From Caprimulgus europaeus (taxonomy: Eukaryota; Chordata; Aves; Caprimulgiformes; Caprimulgidae): DNA of 64,000 bases. The translations under genes were made by a program, and so were the position numbers. Shown piece by piece: positions 62,285 to 64,000 of the stretch (its first letter is position 1; each line of letters starts with the position of its first letter). The notes beneath the pieces were generated by a model that saw only the letters and a list, made by a program, of their open reading frames with translations, was not told where the DNA came from and ran no database searches. The stretch lies in NCBI GenBank assembly GCA_907165065.1, contig OU015539.1:14600816-14664815 (forward strand). Reading direction: 5' to 3'.

Positions 62285-62883
62285 GAATGGGAACACGCAC
62301 GTAGCAAAGTCCAAACACAGCTGTGCTTCTTCCAGCCCTCACACACTGAAATGCCCCTGGATGTGCTGTTGTGTGTATGTGAGAGCTGTCAAACACACAC
62401 ACTCACTGGCTTACGCTTTGTAATCAGATGTGTGTGGGAAGCTTACAGTGACAGGCACCTCTTTGGCAAACATTTGCACACTTGAATAGCTTCACTGGTG
62501 TCAACAGGTCTGCTAGGCAGGAAAGCACGTGAGGCTTTTCAGTTTTTTTAACTTGGGGGTGTTTTAGTTTGAAAGACAGACTGAGGGGACTCCCTGCTTT
62601 GTCTGGACACAGTCTGAATAGGATTCTTTTTGTCATTTAACGTTATTCTTGCAGGAGTGAAGAGAAGAAGAGAACTTAATATATGCAGAGACCTGTATAC
62701 ATAAATAACGTGTTGGATTCAGATATAGGTATAGATGCAGATGGAACTAAGAGGAATGATCATAGAAATGAAGTGACTCATCAGTGTAAAACCTGGAATG
62801 AAGAAAGATCTGGAGATTAGTCCAGCTTTAATAAAATTATTTCTAATGCCCTCTTGAAATGCTGTATACTTCTAGAACCCCCC

Positions 62884-62938
62884 ATAGATGATCTTTCGAA
62901 GTCCCCTCCAATCCCTAACGCTCTGTGATTCTGTGATA
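62884..62938 (+). mobile_element. CR1 LINE, minimal 3' tail fragment (about 55 bp)
   Basis: ATAGATGATCTTTCGAAGTC, CCCTCCAATCCCTAACG and CTCTGTGATTCTGTGAT form the last 50 or so bases of CR1, including the duplicated terminal TTCTGTGAT tail. Everything upstream is missing. Extreme 5' truncation is typical of CR1 insertion. The orientation is the same as the other two young-looking CR1 copies. Confidence 0.88.
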
Positions 62939-62939
62939 G

Positions 62940-64000
62940 GTGCAAACTGTCACACACCATTTCCTATAGACAGGCAAGGTGGATGATGGTATCTCCAGGT
63001 ACTGGGTTTCTGTAGGGGCTCTGCCCTTGCTTGTCTTCCTCTGTTCACTTGCATGTTGTTATATTATAGTTAATTACACCATAAGAGACCAAGGGTTGGT
63101 TGGCTGGTTGGGTTGTTGGGTTTTTAAAAAATCTTTTCTGTCCACAAAGCTGCTTCTAGCCTATTTAAGGTTTTATTTGTTTCCCTTTCACTTGAGTGAG
63201 TGCAAATTGAGAATTTCCTCCTAAGTGGTCCCTTTGAAAAATACTGATGTGATTCATAGCCCCTTCCCATGCTCCAGCTGTGAAGAGCTCCCTGCTGGCC
63301 TGGAATGGCTCTCCAGGCAGTGTGGCCCATGACAGCCCATCCTGCTCATGGTGATGGAAAGCAATGGGAAAAGGTAATTAAGAGTGGGATGTAATGTGGT
63401 ATATCAGGCATCTGTGAGATTGGGTTTACAGCTGCAGATTGGAGGGTATTATGCCTGCAGCTTGATTGATCTGTTAGTTTTACAAACTTGGTGCCCATGA
63501 AGAGAGCCCCATGACAGCACTCGGGACTGCAGAGCTCCGTTTATTTGCAGACAGATTACCAAAGTCAAAGCAGGGACATGCGCTTTTTCGCTGCCTTGCC
63601 TTGCCAGTGGACCTCATTGTTGAACTGGAGGGATCACAGGAGAGGTGGAAGGGCAGATTGTGAGTCAAGTGCTTGGAATGGCTTCTGCTCCACTGAGATT
63701 GCTGAGGGGTTTGCCACCAAGCTCAGAGTGAATATCATCAGGTCCTACCTAGACTGTGTTCTTGGGAGACTTGGTTCTGGTTGCATCTTCCTCTGTATCT
63801 TACTCCATTACCTGCTCTCAGTACACCTCCAGCCTTCAGTGCCAAGGCCAGGCTCCTGGCTGACAGCAGGAGAGCCTCAGCATGGAAGATATGTTCCCTG
63901 TCCAACTTGAGGGTGTTTCTGACCTGTTTGTGGCTTGTTTTGAATCTGCTGCCCTCTGAGCTACATTCAGCTGCCATTGACTTTACCTTCTTTCATTTGT
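62940..64000. other. Gene-free stretch to the window end
   Basis: I see no recognisable exon or repeat. The open frame at 63,545-63,910 (+, 121 codons) has no recognisable domain. Confidence 0.5.

Larger units (their letters stand above)
22416..64000 (+). other. Putative long first intron, no downstream exon recognised
   Basis: From the splice donor to the window end I find no open frame with a recognisable protein domain. I also find no acceptor-exon-donor unit that I would defend as coding. If the CpG island gene is transcribed rightward, at least 41 kb of its first intron lies here. The alternative is that short coding or non-coding exons are present but not recognisable by eye. The stretch carries all the clear CR1 pieces listed below. 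Confidence 0.4.

Noticed and set aside
1-64000. Search for endogenous retroviruses, long terminal repeats, Polintons and CRISPR arrays
   Set aside because: I saw no paired terminal repeats, primer-binding-site arrangement, gag/pol/env-like frames, or regularly spaced repeat-spacer arrays. Short LTR fragments could be missed by eye.

Overview
This window looks like vertebrate nuclear DNA, most likely from a bird. The clearest evidence is two CR1 LINE 3' ends with the typical avian tail (24,691-24,891 and 26,569-26,845) and a short third tail (62,884-62,938). Older, decayed CR1/L3-like pieces and amniote-type MIR and palindromic repeats are also present. I saw no Alu, B1/B2 or L1, and no prokaryotic operon structure. 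Family assignments rest on remembered consensus sequences, not on a database search.

Layout. Positions 1-21,590 are AT-moderate, gene-free sequence with scattered ancient repeats and simple-sequence tracts. At about 21,600-22,600 lies one strong CpG island with (GGGC)n, CGG triplets and a 100-base pyrimidine tract. It ends in a near-consensus splice donor on the + strand (CCAG|gtaagag, exon end at 22,415). I read this as the promoter and first exon, probably all or mostly 5' UTR, of a rightward-transcribed gene. From 22,416 to 64,000 I recognise no downstream exon, so this stretch is probably part of a first intron longer than 41 kb. I could not identify the gene.

Repeats. The putative intron holds all the clear CR1 copies: two young-looking tails and a minimal tail on the + strand, an internal reverse-transcriptase piece on the + strand (about 49,240-49,445), and two old minus-strand pieces (about 32,925-33,240 and 53,200-54,022). 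It also holds a MIR-type SINE (31,675-31,810), a hairpin-forming palindromic element (57,728-57,865), and a 10-bp minisatellite (33,964-34,048).

No long ORF resembles a known protein. The longest ones (322, 206, 166 and 163 codons) are explained by GC-rich, stop-poor sequence or by chance. I found no tRNA, rRNA or CRISPR, no endogenous retrovirus, and no convincing exotic system. The most useful leads are the unidentified promoter and first exon, a small CpG-rich exon-like patch at about 32,340-32,552, and several ancient repeat relics.
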